Shown here piece by piece: positions 12,090 to 24,305 of a stretch of 64,000 nt of DNA (its first letter is position 1; the number at the start of each line of letters is the position of its first letter). Source of the DNA: Aquatica leii (lineage: Eukaryota; Arthropoda; Insecta; Coleoptera; Lampyridae). The notes under the pieces are model-generated. The model was not told the DNA's origin, ran no database searches, and was given only the letters and a program-made list of their open reading frames with translations. Location of the stretch: assembly GCA_035610365.1 (NCBI GenBank), contig CM069432.1, positions 72,854,520-72,918,519 on the forward strand, read 5' to 3'. The position numbers and the translations under genes are program-made.

Positions 12090-12815
12090 GCGACGTTTTG
12101 TGTACCATGTGTACACTTCTTCAAGCCATTACAATTTATTACACGTAAGTATTCCACAAACTATCAAAACACAATATAAAAGTAATAATAATTACAGATA
12201 TAAAACGACCTATAAACTTACACGAAAAATTGAGTAGCTGAATCCGATGGACAAAAGACATGAGCAAATTTGCATGAAACTTATATAAAACATTGTTGAA
12301 AACAAGTCAATAAATTAAAATTATAAAGTAAATAACAAATACAAATTTAATGTAAAAATGTTATCAATTCACAGTATTTTAAAATGAAAAAATTTTTGTT
12401 AACAAAATCTATAGAACACTGCCTTGTAATTCTAGAAATTAAATTGTTGTATCTTGCTTAAATTGTTTGTGTCACTTAAAATCAATATTATTTTTGTAAA
12501 TATTGATAAGTATTATATCAGAAACTCGTATCTTTCTAAAACTATTCATCACATCCAAAATTGTGGAATTATGAAAATCAAAGTTGTGTATCGTGTTAAT
12601 ACGATGTACGAATAAAGCTATTTCACCTTTTTTGTTAGAACACTCATATTTACGTTTGTTTAACCAATTTTTTACTTTCTGTTTTGTTTGACTTTATAAC
12701 ATGACAGCCCATACAATCCAGTTTATACACTATAGTGTGCTTCTCTGTTGTTAGTTTTGTCTTTCGTTCTACTGTAAAGCATGGTCTAAATAGTTTTCAA
12801 GTTCTACATGGTAAT
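12090..12815 (-). mobile_element. Penelope-like element (PLE) 3' fragment, copy A
   Basis: Read on the minus strand, the segment from 12815 down encodes the linker after the RT (TEKHTIVYKLDCMGCHV), a degenerate GIY-YIG endonuclease region and, after a frame break, HRINT, HNFDFHNSTILDV, which matches the conserved C-terminal block of PLE endonucleases. A tail of about 350 AT-rich bases follows, down to a motif at about 12092-12126 (cttgaagaag, tgtac/gtaca stem, aaaacgtc) that resembles a decayed hammerhead of a PLE pseudo-LTR. It is alignable by eye with copy C at 29.5-30.1 kb. RT itself is absent. Confidence 0.55.
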
Positions 12816-12821
12816 TTTAAT

Positions 12822-12948
12822 GTTATCTGTTTTTAAAACCGAGATTATTCCCTTGGTTAGGTTTGGGACATTTAAAATTTTGATGTAAATGCGTTAAGCT
12901 AACTAAAACTAAACTAAAAGAATAATCTCAATTTTAAAAACAGATATC
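12822..12948. repeat. 127 bp hairpin MITE-like element
   Basis: Arms of 29 bases (12822-12850 and 12920-12948) are complementary with a few mismatches. The outer core tatctgtttttaaaa recurs inverted. It sits immediately upstream (in PLE orientation) of PLE copy A. No target duplication was recognised. Confidence 0.6.
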
Positions 12949-14359
12949 AACAGGAAATCAAACAATAGGATAGAAACCATACTAAAAAAAAAACTATTGT
13001 ATTGAAAACAAGTTTATGATATAACTACAGAAGCTACAATAGTTAATTGTATCACCAGTCCAAAAAATGTATTTGTGTGCCTCGGACGTTTATATAAATT
13101 TGTGAAAAATAGAATAACATTTGCTAATAAAACTAAAACTCGTAATAACGAAATCTTTTTAGTAAATATTTTAATTTCAGTTTGACCGTTGCATAATTTT
13201 GTCATTTATATTAAAATAATATTGTTGTTGCTTTTAAAAATTGTAATATACGAGTGATTTAGTGGCTTAAGATTGTATTCCTTAAACAATTTTAAGAAGA
13301 AAGTGCTTTATACTCTTTTGTTCAAAAAGTTATAGGCAATACTAAATTTAACAAAGTATGTAAAATAAAGTAAACAGCATAAAATAATGTACTGTTTCAT
13401 TAATTAATAAATTTTTTATTGCTAGCAGAAATTTAATAAAAGTTTTGATTTAAAATCTGCCTCCATAACACATTTTGGTTTTTCCAATAATTAAAAACGT
13501 AGTTTTCTAAAAAGTATATAGGTTATTTCGTATATAAAATTAGAAGTAGCTGAACTTTGGTTTGTTGTTTATTCGAATACACTAGACTTCATATATGTCC
13601 TCAAAAAGAATAGTCAAGAAAGGTAACATACGAATCGTTTTTGAACTAACCGACAAAAATACAACTATGGATAAAACCATAGTCATCAAAAATTATGTCA
13701 AAATCAATCAACTACGCGTGAAATCAGTTTATTATTCCTCACAATTCATTTTGTAACAAGAAATTAGATAATGCTCGGATACAAAACGTTCTTGAAATAC
13801 AAATGGCCCATTAAGACAGTTGTTAAAAAAATCAGTCTCTAGTAAACTTGGCTTTATCCGTAAACATAATTTATCTACAAAGATGTTGGTGTGCAATTAA
13901 CCAATGACAAAAATCAACACACGCTGCGTCGTATGTTTGCTGTAATAATGAACAGATTGTATGTGATACAGATAAAATTGTGTAATGTTCTCCGCACTTT
14001 TATTTGACTAACATGAGTACGACTAGTTACTCTTCTAGTGTATAGAAACTATTTTCGATCACGTTAAGAATAGTTTCTTCTGTGGCAGTTTTTGCTGTAC
14101 GGGACGTTTTGTAGAAACTTTATTATTATGTATTAATTACTTTTTTCTGTTAAATGACAATGCACATTATAAATACTTGTTTATTATTATTATTCTTCAA
14201 TCAAAAAACTGCCGCTGATATTCTCGCATTGACGCTTTTGCATTTCCGTCACATTAACAGTAAATAAAGTGAATATCGACGTATTATTGATTTGAAAATG
14301 TAGTCATATCAAATTAATCTAAACTTATATTTTTTTATTATTTGTCAACTAAAAACGTG
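12949..14359. other. AT-rich stretch without a supported gene
   Basis: There is one open frame of 53 codons at 13595-13756 (+), with no recognisable motif. Otherwise there are only A/T-rich spacers and the flanks of PLE copy B. The 13014-13205 ORF (-) is hydrophobic low complexity and unlikely to be real. Confidence 0.5.
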
Positions 14360-14996
14360 TAAATGGTGTTTTGTTGTATAAATAAATTTCTATTTATAAA
14401 CGTATCTAAAGAGAACACAATTCAGCTATTCTTTACTTCAAGGCAAGCGGTAAAAACCAGTCATCTAGGTAAACAGATGTGCACCATTTCTGAAACTAAA
14501 CCTTTTTTTAAAAGTTGTTTTCCGCATCTAAAATCGTGGGATTATTAAAATCAAATTTGTGTGTCCTTATGTTGATCTGCTAAAACTGTATCGAATTTTT
14601 TATGTTGCAATGGTATTTACGATTTTTCATCCAATATTTTACCTTTTATTTGGTTTGTCCAATATAACACACATTGCAACCCGTACAAGCTAGCTTATAC
14701 ACTACGTCATGTTCTTCTATTGTGGTTCTATCTTTAGTATAACTGTACAGCATGTTGTAGATATTGTTAGTGTAGTATATGGTTATGTTATGTGGGATGT
14801 TTATGATTTTGGTGTACCCGATGGTGGTATTGGTGTCAGTGTCAAAGCTAGTGTTAAGGTTAGTAATAGGTGGGTTGGCTGGTGGTAAAATAGCATTAGT
14901 TGCGTTAGTATGTAACAGTATTTTATATATTATGTTATTCAGATAGTTGTTATTCTTAATAAAGAGGGACACTAATAAAGAAATTATTATACGCAA
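14360..14996 (-). pseudogene. PLE fragment, copy B: RT-endonuclease linker and GIY-YIG domain
   Basis: The minus-strand frame 14996-14646 ends with a PLE hallmark: NMLYSYTKDR, then HDVVYKLACTGCNVCYIGQTK, i.e. the linker and the GIY-YIG core (VYKL...CYIGQTK). A stop follows at once. The homology goes on in the other frames down to about 14360 with HKFDFNNPTILDAENNF and SEMVHI, the usual end of PLE endonucleases. The N-terminal half of the frame is Asn/Ile/Thr-rich and corresponds to the variable C-terminal part of the RT region. PLEs are retroelements that combine a telomerase-like RT with a GIY-YIG nuclease. This copy has no RT and is dead. Confidence 0.65.
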
Positions 14997-15267
14997 CGTT
15001 TTATGCAGTTAAATGCGCCGTTTTTCAGAGCAAACAACTTGTTGAATAATTGAATTTGTTAATTATATACCAAAAACTTCAAAAATGCCGTCAAAAGTGT
15101 GTTTTAATGGAGGGTTAATGACTGAATTTTCAAATTTTCAAAAATTATGATAATTGGCTTCTCCGCCAAGTACTGTTTTAGAAGATATTTTTTAACTTTT
15201 GACAATTTGTCATTAATAGAATCATAGAATTATATTAGAACAATGGATGTTGTTTCGTTTTAAGTAA

Positions 15268-15490
15268 TGACAAAAAAAGCCGCAAAAGATTTTGGTATTT
15301 TTCGGTCAACATTGGAATTTTGATTGTCTGCATATTTTAATATTTAATATTATTTCCAGAAGTAAAAATACTAGTCTAGGACAATAAATAAATAAATGTC
15401 ACCAAAAAGGTGTTTCTTGTGGAAGAAGAAACATTATTTTTTTTGATCAAGCAAGAGAATCTACGAAAACCCCTTTACTAAAAACTGCCT
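15268..15490 (+). pseudogene. Possible pogo/Tigger-type (psq/CENP-B HTH) remnant
   Basis: From 15268 a short frame reads KKAAKDFGIFRSTL, close to the K-A-A-x-x-F-G-I-x-R-S-T-L signature of psq-type helix-turn-helix domains in pogo-like transposases. About 95 bases on, another frame reads VFLVEEETLFFLI (from 15410), which resembles the L-T-x-E-E-E block that follows in this family. No DDE part is visible. The evidence rests on short motifs only. Confidence 0.3.
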
Positions 15491-16236
15491 AAGTTAAAGA
15501 TGCTACAAAGCAAAGATTCCTCTAGCGTCAGTAAAAAAGATATTAAACGTTGGATTTAATGACATTTATTTATATCTTTAAAAAAAATTATAACAAAACT
15601 TAACTCCAACGACATGGAAACTTGTACCAAGATTAACATTAAGATTAATAATTAAGAATTACAATAATGACACCTAAAGGTCAATAATGAAAATAAGTGT
15701 CACTAACAAAATGATTACAACACAACAAACAATTAGAATGACAAGTATAATGTCACAAGTAAAAGATTTAGACGGAAGTTACCGCCAATTTAGTGAACCT
15801 ACGTAAACGGAATATTAAGTCATGCTTTTTCTCGATAAGAATTGAATCTATTTAGATAGAAACTTCTTTGTACAAAATTTAAGACTATCTTAGTAGTTTT
15901 ATATCCAAATGCAACTATAATTTTACAACCTTTCGATCCACATTCAAACTAATCTCTAAAAGTTGGTTAACGTAAAAGTGTAATTAAACGGAGAAAAGAT
16001 TATTCTACTAAAAACCTAACCAAGGAACGTTTGCACGAATTCTTAAGTATATAATGGAAGATCAATGCGTCTTACTATATTTAAAATAAATTTAAAATTT
16101 GCGTAATATGTTTGTGAGATGTGAAGTCTATAAGTTTTAGCAAGTATTTAAAGAAAATTAAATTTAGCAATTTCATATAAGACCCAAAACAAGAAGTAGA
16201 ACTTGGGCTTTGTTGTATTGTCGTTCGTGAACCTAA

Positions 16237-16545
16237 ACAAACTGACGTTTCGCAAAACATTGCAGCTTGCATCTTCAGAGTAGTAAATGTCACTGAAAGA
16301 AACGGATCTTATCTTTCCGTTACCGAATGACTGACTTCGTTATTACTCGAAGTAAGTGTTTGTGTCTTTTCCAAGAAGGTTGTCTTAAACTGTCTTGACG
16401 GTTGATATTACATGAATGTTTTTCTATTTCCACAGCTTCGCGGATTAGTCTGGGAAAGTAGAAAGAAGTTCTAGCCAACACTTTAGTTTGGTCAAAGTTC
16501 AGCGTGTATCCTGGGTTCTACACAGATTGCTATAACTAAGATTAT
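16237..16545 (-). pseudogene. PLE/GIY-YIG endonuclease C-terminal remnant, copy D, with hammerhead-like tail
   Basis: On the minus strand, frame 16545 to 16320 reads LNFDQTKVLARTSFYFP, then REAVEIEKH, NINRQDS and a Trp-rich end, with a stop at 16320-16322. This F-D-x-T-x-V-L, REA-x-EI-x-KH, N-x-NR pattern is the end of GIY-YIG nucleases in PLE-type elements; the E of REAVEI is the family's conserved glutamate. About 30 bases downstream is ctgaagatgc ... gcgaaacgtc (16235-16276), which looks like a decayed hammerhead core. The 70-codon ORF listed over this tail (16081-16293) is therefore probably not coding. Confidence 0.5.
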
Positions 16546-16559
16546 TAAATTTGAATGGG

Positions 16560-19236
16560 AAACATTAGTACTACTTATAAATTTGAATCAAACGTAGATC
16601 GACTACGATGTGTACGCTACGAAGCAAAGCTAAATGCAGATAATAAAATTTCTAAATATCTAACATAATAATTTTTATGCTAAAACAAATAGAAAAAAAC
16701 ATTGCATTTTTATGTTTTGAATTTAAGTCAAAAAAATTTTTTTTAGTTTCCATTTCATTTAAGTTGACGATAGAAAACAATACAGTATTCAATGTAATTT
16801 TAATTTATTGCAATAGCGTGATTTAGATAAAAATAATTTTACATACGTTACTAATGTGTGTGTTATCAAATATTAAGATTGTACTTTATAGTACAAAAAC
16901 TACCGTTTACAGTAAACGTTTACTCTCAATATTTTACACGTATTAAACGTTGCTTTAATTTATGCTATGCAAGCAGAGAAACTGCACAAAGCATTTTTTA
17001 TTACTAATTAATTAATTAATTAATTTACTAAATTAATTAGTACTGTTACTTAATTAAGTATCAAATTTTAAAATTTTATAGTTGTAACTATAAAGATTAT
17101 TTAAAAAAATCGTTGTTCTAAAACTATTAATTTTGTAACTGACAATGAAAAATATAAACGCTGTTGTTGTTTTTAGAAATAAATTTATTCAGCTGATTAT
17201 CTAAAACATATTTTGAAGGAAAAGCACATTAACATATTATTACAATAGATAATAATAAATACCGTTTCTTTACTAAAAAATGACAATCAGTTATATAAAA
17301 TATAATAATAACCCGAATTTAATTTTTATAGATGTAAACATAGTTGCGTAAAAATCCATTAAATATCAGCTAAAATTAACGAAATCTAGTATGTGTTATT
17401 TCAAACGGTAAGTTATATAAATCAATGTCACGCTTACAATGCTAATAAAGTAAAGTTTAGGGTTATGTGTCCTTTGGGATTTGGTTTGCTAGTTTAGCTT
17501 TCTCTTATGGTTATGTCATTAATTGATAACATGTTTTACATTTGTAAATTGCAGTATTTACAAAACATTTTACTTTTAAGCTTGAAATGCATAAAAATTT
17601 TATCACGTTTAAACTATTTAACTATAAAACAATAAAAAACAATTGTATAGAATACCAAAATAAATTTATTTGAAAAGTAAAACTATCGTATGCGCTTTAT
17701 TTTTTTATTTGTTTCTGTTAAATTTTTAAATTGCAACCGATTAATTTAATTTAAAGTTTTATATTTGTTTGCTAATACTAAAAAAAATCAAATTTTAACA
17801 AATATATATTGCTTACCGCAAATTCTTTTAGTAATTTTTTTTAAACAGTGTTACTGTTTGGTTACTTTATTCCGATAAAAATATTGTTTTTAAGGTTTGA
17901 AATGTAGCCTAAATTTATTTCAATTGTAGAACTAAAAAACTCTCATGAATTGAAATTTAGATTCAAAGCAAATAATTTTAATTAGATAGTTTTTGCATAG
18001 CAGAAAAGCATGTTTAAACATTAAAAATCTATACAACTATCAAATAATAAAAAAAACTTTAACAAAAAATTGCTACAATGAAAATCTTTGCAAACCAAAT
18101 GTTTAAAAACAATTCTTAAAAAATCATTTATTAAAAGTTAAGTTGTTTAAAACATTGATTGTTTAAATTCCAGCTGAAATAGAAATAGAAGAAATAAATG
18201 AAGTTGATATTTAATTAAACATCAGCAACAATTTAAGAACTTTTTCCTTGTAAAATTTTTGTTTAGAACATTCATAAGTAATACCTTCCTATTTAAAAAC
18301 AAACAAACAAAAAAACAATTTCATAAACAAACAAACAAAATATCTTATCTAAGCTCGTTAAGCAAAAAATGATACACAAAGTTTTATAAAATTGTTTACA
18401 TTTTTTAAAAGTAAAATTTTTAAGCAAGCAGTTTAGAGAATTATTTGATCCTATTAATACAGTCTATAATAAATAATTATAGTGTAATAATAATTTATTG
18501 TTGAAAACAAACGCCAAAATTAATTCTTTTTAAGAAACAATAGTGTTTTCTATATTTTGTATTATTTTTTATTATTATTTCTAATAATTTTGTTATAATT
18601 TATTTGATCAATTTATATACATCCTCAAATTAAAATTTTATACAAAAAAATGTAAGTACTCCGTCACTGTTCATATTTTTCCTGATGTCATAAAAACGCC
18701 GTTATGTTGATAAGAAAAATTGTCTATATCGTACCGGTCTCTAAATTGTACCTATTTAATACTTTTGTTATTATAATTCCTGAGAGACACTTAGCGGTGT
18801 CTATGGTAATCTTACACATCCAGATGCCGCCGATTGAAAAAAGTTAGTGTGTACTTTAAGTTGTTTGATAATTATTATTAAACTTTGAAAATTTCAGGCG
18901 TCCTTGATTTTTTAAATCTTTACGTAAGTTTCTTTGCATATTTTTATTGGTATTTGATGAAAAATTGCCTCACAGGTGAAATTATGCATTTCATATAGAA
19001 AGATCTTAAATCATAAATAGCGGCAAATCACATATTTTAACGATTGAGTGCTAAGTTGCTTATATCGTATATGTTCTCTTAATTTGTACTAGTAAAATAG
19101 AACAAAAAAAATTTTTTTACGAAAAATGGAAAAGAAAAAAGAGAAAAATATCTATGGCGAGTAGAAAAAATTGATTTCAGATTTTTTTTTTCAGAACGTT
19201 ATTGAAAATATAAGCAAAAAATTAAATGTAAATATA
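16560..19236. other. AT-rich gene-free stretch
   Basis: No supported coding region. A (TTAA)n simple repeat lies at about 17003-17030. A 41-base acidic open end (18174-18214) follows a plausible acceptor but has no upstream exon. The rest is A/T homopolymer-rich spacer. Confidence 0.6.
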
Positions 19237-20673
19237 CATTCTGAGTTGCATCGCATGGGTATCTTTGTTATTAATGAAGATATCGATTCGGTTCAATGGG
19301 CAATTATGTAGTTTTTGGTGCTGATTTAGATTATCTTTAAAAATAATTCCAAGCGGTCTCGAAGTTAAACTAAGAAAACCAAAAAATGCATTTTTTGAAA
19401 TAGGCTAATATTTTGCTTATTCTATCAGTTCCAAAAAAAATTTTTAGCAAAATTTATTTATTTTATTGTAAGAAAGTAATTTATGTTTTCTAAAAATTTA
19501 TCACAAATACCGTTTTCGAGATATTAATAGCAACCTTCTTATCTTAAATGGGCGCCGTCTTGGGTCTTGGCATAAATATATTGTTTTTTTTCTGTTTTCA
19601 ACATCGTATAACAACCTATGTTTTAAATGACGGATAACGGCAAAATTGATATTACTTAAATTAAAACAAGTTAGTCATGAAAACTAATGAAATTTAACAA
19701 AACTTGCTAAAACAAATAACTTCCCATACTGTCAGATCGTTTAGTTTTATTAGTTTGTGCACCAAATCGGTGTTTTATCAGTTTTTAATAATAAATTAAC
19801 TACTTTAGAACTAAACGAACAATATATGTTTTGTACTTAGATTTAACAAAAGTTCGCACTTTGCTGCTCAAGACTATGAAAATAATTTCTCAGAAAGACG
19901 ACAACCATATGCTAATGTATTTTAACGGTTAGACAAAAACAAGCAGCAAAAACACACCCGTAACACAAAAGTACGTGACAAACACTATCAATTTTATTTA
20001 TAATAATGTTGAAGAGTTACAAGAATCCGTACAAGAAGCTTTAAATAGTGTTAATCGTCATACATTGCGTAAAGTACCAGTACCAGTATTTTAAAGCGAT
20101 GCCAGTTATGTTTAGCAAACAACAGACAGCATTTTGAACATTTGCTTTGATTAAATATTGTGATAGTAGTTTCAACCTTTTCTTATATTCATGTTTTGCG
20201 TTTTGTTAAAATTCATTTGTTTTCATGACTTACAGAGTTTCATTCAAATTATAATAAGTTTGCTGTTATCCTTTATTTAAAACATAAGTTGTTATACATT
20301 GTTGAAAGCAGAAAAAAAATTCATACATCTACTTATGTTAAAAATTCAAGATGGCGCCTATTTAAAATAAGAAAATTGCTACTATTATCTCAAAAACGGT
20401 ATTTGTGCTATATTTTTAGAAAACATAAATTAGTTTGCTACAATGAAATAAATAAATATCTCAAAAAGTTTTTTTGTAACTGTTAGAATAAACAAAATAT
20501 TAGCCTATTTAAAAAAATGCATTTTTGGGTTTTCTTAGTTTAACTTCGAGACCGCTTGAAATTATTTTTAAAGATAATCTAAATCAGCACAAAAAACTGT
20601 ACATAATTGCCCATTTAACCGAATCGATATCTTCATTAATAACAAGGATACCAATGCAATGCAACTCAGAATG
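19237..20673. mobile_element. Non-autonomous element with about 325 bp inverted-repeat arms
   Basis: Arm 1 (19237-19562) and arm 2 (20347-20673) are inverted copies with scattered mismatches; shared blocks include the ends around cattctgagttgca, aagcggtctcgaagttaaac and aaaatgcatttttt. The 784-base spacer has one short open stretch (20007-20094, +) reading N-N-V-E-E-L-Q-E-S...L-R-K-V, which resembles the C-terminal helix of mariner-type transposases, so a Tc1/mariner origin is possible. The small ORFs within the arms are mirror images of each other and not genes. Target duplications were not identified. Confidence 0.6.
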
Positions 20674-20833
20674 GGACACACTGTATATCTTAAAAACAGA
20701 ACTTATGAGATATATACATGTAGTCAAATAAGTAGAATAGAATCTACAAAGTATTTTTTATTCTAATGTAATACTTAGAAAATTAGTTTAAATGAAATTG
20801 TTTGAAACACTCGTTGATGAAACTGGATACGTT

Positions 20834-22404
20834 TTAATTGTTTAATAATTTTTTTGGGAAAATTTCTTCCTTCATCTTTCTTTCTACATGCAAAATACTA
20901 CCGCTCGGTCGTGATTTTGTAAAAACGGATTTAGTATAACAACTTAAATAATGTCGTGCAATTACTTTTTGAAAATTAAGAAGACTACTACTATGTGGAT
21001 TTTTTTTGCCAGTTGATATAGTCTTCACGCGTTTATGACACTCATGTTTATAAAATTGATGAAAAGTATTTACTACCATTTCTTTCCTCTAACGGCGATT
21101 TGGTAATTGTTAATTGCCTGGTTATGCAAGTCCACACCACCTATAGACTTTAACTTTTAAATAAACCAGATTGGGAGATCTTCACTTTTGCTGTAGTAGA
21201 CCAACGTTTTACCTGCGCCAACGGTTCCATTGAATCGTAATTTGTGTCCATTGTTACAACATTGTGTAAATGATACTTTTCTTTTTGTCATATTGATGTT
21301 CATAATAATCTCTTTCTTTTTTTTGAAATTGTTTGGGACTTGTTAGCGGGTTTTTTATGTTTTATTGTTTTCGACGGTTCTAGTAGCTCGAATTCCTTTT
21401 TTTTCAATTGTACAAGCAGATCGTAACTAGTAAAAATGTTATCAAATATAATTTGTGGTCTGATAGGCAAATAAATTTTCCAGCCATATCAAGTACTTGT
21501 GATCCCAATGGCATTTTTGTTTTTTTGTTGTTGCACTACATAATAATTAGTTCTTGAAGCCAAATCTAATTGGATTGCTTTTATAAATTGTTTGCTAAAG
21601 TGTCGCCCAAAAAACTTAACGAACACATAAGTTTTTATGAAAAATGTCTTACTGTTGGAAGTTTTGGGTTAGCTAGGTTAGCAAAAGCCGAAGTTTTGCC
21701 ATTGTGTCTTGTGATGCTATAGTTTTATCGGCAAGGTGAATGTAACGTTTTATTTCTAAAAATCGATTCTTAGACATAGCCGAACACTTAAACGGAACTG
21801 TTAAATTTTTGTCAAGACCCCAGTACATCTTTTCACTTAGTAGTTGATTGTATCCTGTAAGTAATAAGATTTCAAAAAATATAAAAATATTTTTATATCC
21901 GCTTTAGATACAAAAACACCATGGTTGTTTTTTTGTAAAGAGTTAAAATTAGTCTTCAACTTCTCCCACATACCGTCAGGTAATTTAAAATTTTTATCTA
22001 AGATATCATCATCTTGAATGTCTTCTTTATTAGTTAAATATCTTGGCTGGAGGTATAAGAATAATATCTACTCCAGACTGAGAGGTGAAAGCACAAATAT
22101 ATTCTAAAGCTGATGGTAGGTACTTACACCTCTTGCCATAGAAAGAACAAACATCAATAGTTTTGAAACCATTGTTGGAATTCATATCTGCAGTAAAATT
22201 ACAAAATATCAAAAACACCTTGTACACCGAATTTTCACACATTAGGTGAAATTTCCACTGCAAAACTTTTACATCGGAAAGGGTGTGGCAATATAGCTCG
22301 AATGGTGTCATAATCTCAGAAGCTGATAAACTGTGAACCGTTATAAAACTCGGGTAAAATCTAGTATGTAATCTTTGTTTTGTTTCGTTTGAAATGCGCG
22401 CCAA
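20834..22404 (-). pseudogene. piggyBac-type transposase (PGBD-like), decayed
   Basis: piggyBac transposases cut and paste at TTAA sites. Reading down the minus strand: ATG region with LSASEIMTPFELYCHTLSDV (22330s), an open but unrelated-looking segment, then GYNQLLSEKMYWGLDKNLTV and MSKNRFLEIKRYIHLADK (about 21890-21720), which is the classic piggyBac block before the first catalytic Asp. The next blocks fall in shifting frames: NPIRFGFK, SYDLLVQLKKKGIRATRTV, the NYDSMEP and GGVDLHDQ-equivalent region, and an end at 20834. Several stops and frame changes are present and the catalytic region is eroded. Terminal repeats were not located. It lies 2.4 kb from the piggyBac insertion at 24.8 kb but need not be its source. 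Confidence 0.65.
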
Positions 22405-23411
22405 CTAATTAGAATATTAAGAAGCAATTACTAGGGATTAAACATTATAAATTGTTTATCTAATTATCTACTATACTTTACGAAGGTCTGGCTAAATTTC
22501 TGTTAGTTTCACTTTTGCTCTAACATTTATTGTAACTAGAAAATTGTTTCAGTTATTAAAAAGTTCTAAACCACGCCAATATCAACAAAAAATAACTTTC
22601 AACGGACGTGATCAAAATTTTATTTATTTGGGCTTTGCAAAGGTGACATTCTGTCTTGAAGCGATTTTAATGTGTCAAATAAAATTAGATGTTTTGAGGA
22701 TTTAAATGTTTGCTTTGTGTTTCTTACCGTACATTGCTTGGAAAAAAACCTAGGTGTTACTAACACAGCTCCAAGTCCTTTCCTAATACAAGGCTTAAAA
22801 TAACATTTTTTTTAATGAATTGATTGCAAATATTTAATTCTAAAATTAAAACAAAAAAGTAAACAAAAGACTTATTTAAAAATTTACTTTAAAAATTATA
22901 CAAATTGGTTTATATGTTATTTTGTTTTTATGTAATATGAAAGGTTTGACTAAACTTAAATTTACATTACAATTGCTCTATAAAATGTTAATTAAGTTTG
23001 TATAAGTCTAAAAATCCAAATTTATAAAAGAATTAATTTAATCTTTTGATGTAATTTATTAAAACGTCTACTGTATTAAGTTCCAACAAAATTACAAATT
23101 AATCATGCTATTACCTAATAGTTTTTGCGTTGTTACCATTACGTCATTAAATAATTAATTAATAATGTGTGTTGTTTAATTAATAATGTAAATAATGCTA
23201 GTAATATTAAAAACTTTTTGTTATAGTAAAAGTAAAACATGTTTACTAAGTACATGTACTAAATTTTTAATTGTAAAACAGTAAATAATTTTAAAATTTT
23301 AAAAACATTTATTAAATATATAATATAGTTTATGTAATATGTTTTCCAATTTTCGTCATTCGTGACATCACATCTAAACCAAAACAACAAATATAGTTTT
23401 ACTCTTCTAAC
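22405..23411. other. AT-rich gene-free stretch
   Basis: No ORF or motif of note was found in about 1 kb between the piggyBac remnant and the next inverted repeat. Confidence 0.6.
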
Positions 23412-24089
23412 CACTGATCTCTATAATAATATGGATAGCTGATACTGTAGTCTGACATTGACACCTTTAAAGAAATCATCAGCACCACTCATTACTGAGA
23501 TACGAACTAAAATGTAGCGCTAAGCATACTTTTTTGCGACAGTTTAATTGTGAATGCAATTGTCATAAATATTAATATTTTTGTAAGATATTTTCTAAAT
23601 AGATTAGTATGTTTCAAACTGGAAAATTGTTTGGGCGCATCAGTAGTAGCTTATGCTTTGGATTCTTATTTCAATATGTATGTTGTTCTTTCATTTTCTT
23701 GATTTCTTATTTTTGTCATGCGTTCCATCGTTAAATCAACAAGTGGGTTAACCATGTGTGGTTAATTCTTAAGCAAGTTAAAATGACTGTTTAACTGTGT
23801 GTTTTTTTTGTATAATCTTATTCAAACTAACTAAAATTTTATTAAAGTCATTAAATTTCCTAAAATTTTATAGTTTAATGCAATACCGTAAATTGTTATG
23901 CAATTTCAACAAAATGAATAATCATACATTTTTTTTGTTTTGAAAAATAGCGGTGCTGTCTTAAAGTAAAATTCGTTTAATTTAGTTCTAATCTCAGTAT
24001 TGTGTGGCGCTGTCTTCTACGCAGTCTAATCCCATATTTAATTTTTTTCTCATAAGTATCAGCTATTCATATTATTATAGAGATCAGTG
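23412..24089. repeat. Degenerate inverted-repeat element upstream of the DDE gene
   Basis: cactgatctctataataat...gctgatac (23412-23445) recurs inverted at 24056-24089 with one mismatch. A second inverted block further in (gagatac/gtagcgct near 23490-23520 against 23975-24015) extends the arms. It looks like an old MITE about 680 bases long, ending 216 bases before the ATG of the five-exon gene, so it may include part of that gene's promoter. Confidence 0.5.
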
Positions 24090-24305
24090 CTTCTAACTTA
24101 TAAAATAAAATTGTATAAAGCATGCTGTAAAGTTGGCAACCTGGGCGGCATTGCAATTTTTTCGTACATATGTTTGTTTACATTTTATCGTTTGTTAGGT
24201 TAGTGTGTTGATTTCTCCGTGTTTTTGCTGTTTCTACCTTTTGTATCAAAAATTGTTCTTTTCAGAACATACGTTTGAGTGAATTAACATTTAATCACTA
24301 CAATA

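Noticed and set aside
13595..13756. 53-codon + strand ORF with mixed composition
   Set aside because: No start context, splice signal or family motif; too short to support.
16081..16293. 70-codon minus-strand ORF
   Set aside because: It covers the hammerhead-like tail of a PLE remnant and is in conflict with the GIY-YIG frame upstream.
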